14,801 nucleotides of DNA from PFL42 sp964492235 (GTDB lineage Bacteria; Chloroflexota; Anaerolineae; Anaerolineales; E44-bin32), in contig CAZBJQ010000067.1 in assembly GCA_964492235.1 (NCBI GenBank), forward strand, positions 1-14,801, in the 5' to 3' direction. Below, one piece after another: positions 13,651 to 14,801 of the stretch. The notes under the pieces were generated by a model. It searched no databases, was not told the DNA's origin, and worked only from the letters and a program-made list of their open reading frames with translations. The translations under genes were made by a program, and so were the position numbers. The first letter of the stretch is position 1; each line of letters begins with the position of its first letter.

Positions 13651-14447
13651 AATAGATCATCCTCGACGTCGCGTCCGCCGTTGACCAACGAGTACGCTCG
13701 GTAGAAGGTGCCCCCGCCCAACATCCTGCGCAGGAGTGGCTGTGCAATGCGTTCCACGTCCCCGAACGAATGCATCTGGCTGCGGTGACACAGAAGTGCA
13801 CGCAGAGCGATCTCCCAGTACGGCTCGGTTGGAAGCCGGGTGGTGATCGCCCAGTCGTTCCAGTAGGTGGCGCGGCGAACGACGCCATCGACTTCCAGGC
13901 TGAGGTCGCCCACAACCTGCTGATAGGCCTCCATCAGGTCCTGCGTGTCGACCATGTAGTAGAACTTGGGGGTCCGGTGCGGCTGGCCATCGGCTGGCAG
14001 GAAGGACGGGTCGGAAGCACACACCAGAGCCGCACTCGTCAGCTGCGAGATGGCGACGTGATCCGGGTGGCCGTAGACCCCGTCTGGCGGGAAGGTGACC
14101 ACCACGTGGGGCCTTAGCCGGCGGACGTGGGCAACGATCTTGGCCACGGCCTCGGCGGGATTGGCCCGGTCAAGCTCGCCGTCGGTGTAGCCGAGATAGG
14201 CGATGTCCTCGATGCCGAGGATAGCCGCGGCCGATTCGAGCTCCCCCCGGCGCAGCCGTCCCATCGCCTCCAGGCCCGGGCCTTCCTCTTCCGGCCCCAT
14301 CCATCCCCGCTCACCGCGCGTGGCCATGATCAGGGAGGTGCGAACACCAAGCCGGCTGTATAGAGCGAAAGTGCTTCCCATTCCGGCTGTCTCATCGTCC
14401 GGGTGGGCCAACACAGCCATCAGGCGCAGCCGCTGAGGCTCAGACAC
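13635..14447 (-). CDS. PIG-L family deacetylase (AHPDDE subtype, MshB/Mca-like)
   Basis: A 270-residue LmbE/PIG-L zinc hydrolase. The first motif is VLAHPDDE (H15, D17, D18, E19), and the second metal-binding motif is YGHPDH (H127, D129, H130). Between them TRGERGWMGPEEEG and LGYTDGEL recall enzymes that deacetylate GlcNAc-inositol or cleave related thiol conjugates. The reaction is zinc-dependent amide hydrolysis; the substrate is not decidable from sequence. GTG 14447 follows GAGGAG with 7-nt spacing and begins just before the first conserved strand. An ATG at 14567 would add 40 residues without family resemblance. The gene converges on the ABC exporter operon, so it is transcribed on its own, probably from the TACAAT-containing region upstream. 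Confidence 0.9.
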   Translation of the reverse strand: MSEPQRLRLMAVLAHPDDETAGMGSTFALYSRLGVRTSLIMATRGERGWMGPEEEGPGLEAMGRLRRGELESAAAILGIEDIAYLGYTDGELDRANPAEAVAKIVAHVRRLRPHVVVTFPPDGVYGHPDHVAISQLTSAALVCASDPSFLPADGQPHRTPKFYYMVDTQDLMEAYQQVVGDLSLEVDGVVRRATYWNDWAITTRLPTEPYWEIALRALLCHRSQMHSFGDVERIAQPLLRRMLGGGTFYRAYSLVNGGRDVEDDLFAGLR

Positions 14448-14486
14448 AGGCAATCTCCTCGCACCGGGGCGGTCACATTCTGGACA

Positions 14487-14492
14487 ATTGTA
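14487..14492 (-). promoter_or_regulatory. Candidate -10 box for the second PIG-L gene
   Basis: On the minus strand TACAAT sits in an AT-rich patch (about 14485-14520) that stands out from the GC-rich surroundings. Transcription would start near 14480, giving a leader of about 33 nt that includes the GAGGAG ribosome binding site. The -35 is poor (a TTGTCT lies too close, 12 nt upstream). Confidence 0.4.
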
Positions 14493-14705
14493 ATCCGAAT
14501 AAATAGACAAGTCATGAGGACAGGCACGCTCGCGGCGGCGGTGATCCGTGAGATGACTGGCGCACAACCTTCAGCCTTATCTGCCCAAGGCCAGCGGCAG
14601 GCGATGAGCAAGTTCAGAAAGATGTGAGACCACGAGAGCAGCACTACCCTTTCTGTGGGGGCCCAGCTTCAATCCGTCGGACCCCTAACCGCGCCAAGAC
14701 TCCAT
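14493..14705. other. Intergenic stretch without a supported gene
   Basis: Together with 14448-14492 this is over 250 nt upstream of the PIG-L gene. Open frames of about 75 codons on both strands show no motif or hydrophobic core. No gene is seen entering from the right edge. Confidence 0.45.
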
Positions 14706-14795
14706 CCCCTCGCGACACCTGCGGTGCGCCGCAGGCCGTCTCGCCCCGGCGGGCCGTGGCTCGCGGCCCGAACGGGGTGCAGGTGTCGCGAGGGG
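14706..14795. repeat. Inverted repeat with 17-bp perfect arms enclosing smaller hairpins
   Basis: CCCCTCGCGACACCTGC (14706-14722) is the exact reverse complement of 14779-14795. Inside are a 7-bp hairpin CGGGCCG/CGGCCCG (14750-14756 with 14764-14770) and an alternative hairpin CCTGCGG-TGCG-CCGCAGG (14718-14735) that competes with the outer stem. It could be a REP-like or MITE-like element, a structured RNA, or a terminator near the next gene. No T tract is seen within the window. Confidence 0.6.
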
Positions 14796-14801
14796 CAAGG
14801 G

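Overview
This is a GC-rich bacterial chromosomal window with no phage, IS, CRISPR, rRNA or tRNA gene that I can support. The closely placed greA and lysS genes, the PIG-L, PHP and DUF362 families, and a split YbhF-type ABC exporter suggest a Chloroflexota (Anaerolineae-like) genome, probably environmental. That taxonomic guess is inference from gene content; no marker was searched.

Left part (1-3221): a polytopic GT-C-like membrane protein on the minus strand runs off the left edge. About 0.9 kb follows with no convincing gene. Then comes a small minus-strand membrane-anchored zinc-ribbon gene with two lesions: a frameshift near the start, and a TGA exactly where the fourth zinc-binding Cys is expected. 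Divergent from it is a PIG-L family deacetylase whose TATAAT box lies 6 nt before the ATG, suggesting leaderless transcription.

Central housekeeping part (3219-5475): greA has a good promoter (TAGACA-17-TATGAT) overlapping the end of the PIG-L gene. Its leader contains an intrinsic-terminator-like hairpin, and a strong terminator follows the gene. Class II lysS comes next and ends before a perfect 18-bp hairpin. A convergent gap without genes follows.

Middle (5778-8441): a minus-strand pair encodes a DUF362 protein with a C-terminal membrane anchor and, 8 nt downstream, a PHP-domain phosphoesterase. Divergent from it are two overlapping genes for small membrane proteins of unknown function. 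The first again has a -10-like box (TACAAT) 7 nt before its ATG.

Exporter operon (8514-13609): TTGACA/GATACT promoter, a perfect 16-bp TetR-type palindrome at the likely transcription start, then TetR regulator, ABC-2 permease, HlyD/YbhG-like membrane fusion protein and two ABC ATPases overlapping by 8 bp. The ATPases correspond to the two halves of E. coli YbhF, and their degenerate motifs are complementary: the first lacks the H-loop His, the second has an altered signature. Only one permease is present, where the E. coli system has two (YbhR and YbhS). The likely job is TetR-controlled drug or toxic-compound efflux.

Right end (13635-14801): a convergent second PIG-L deacetylase of the AHPDDE type, its TACAAT-containing upstream region, and a structured inverted repeat with 17-bp arms at the window edge.
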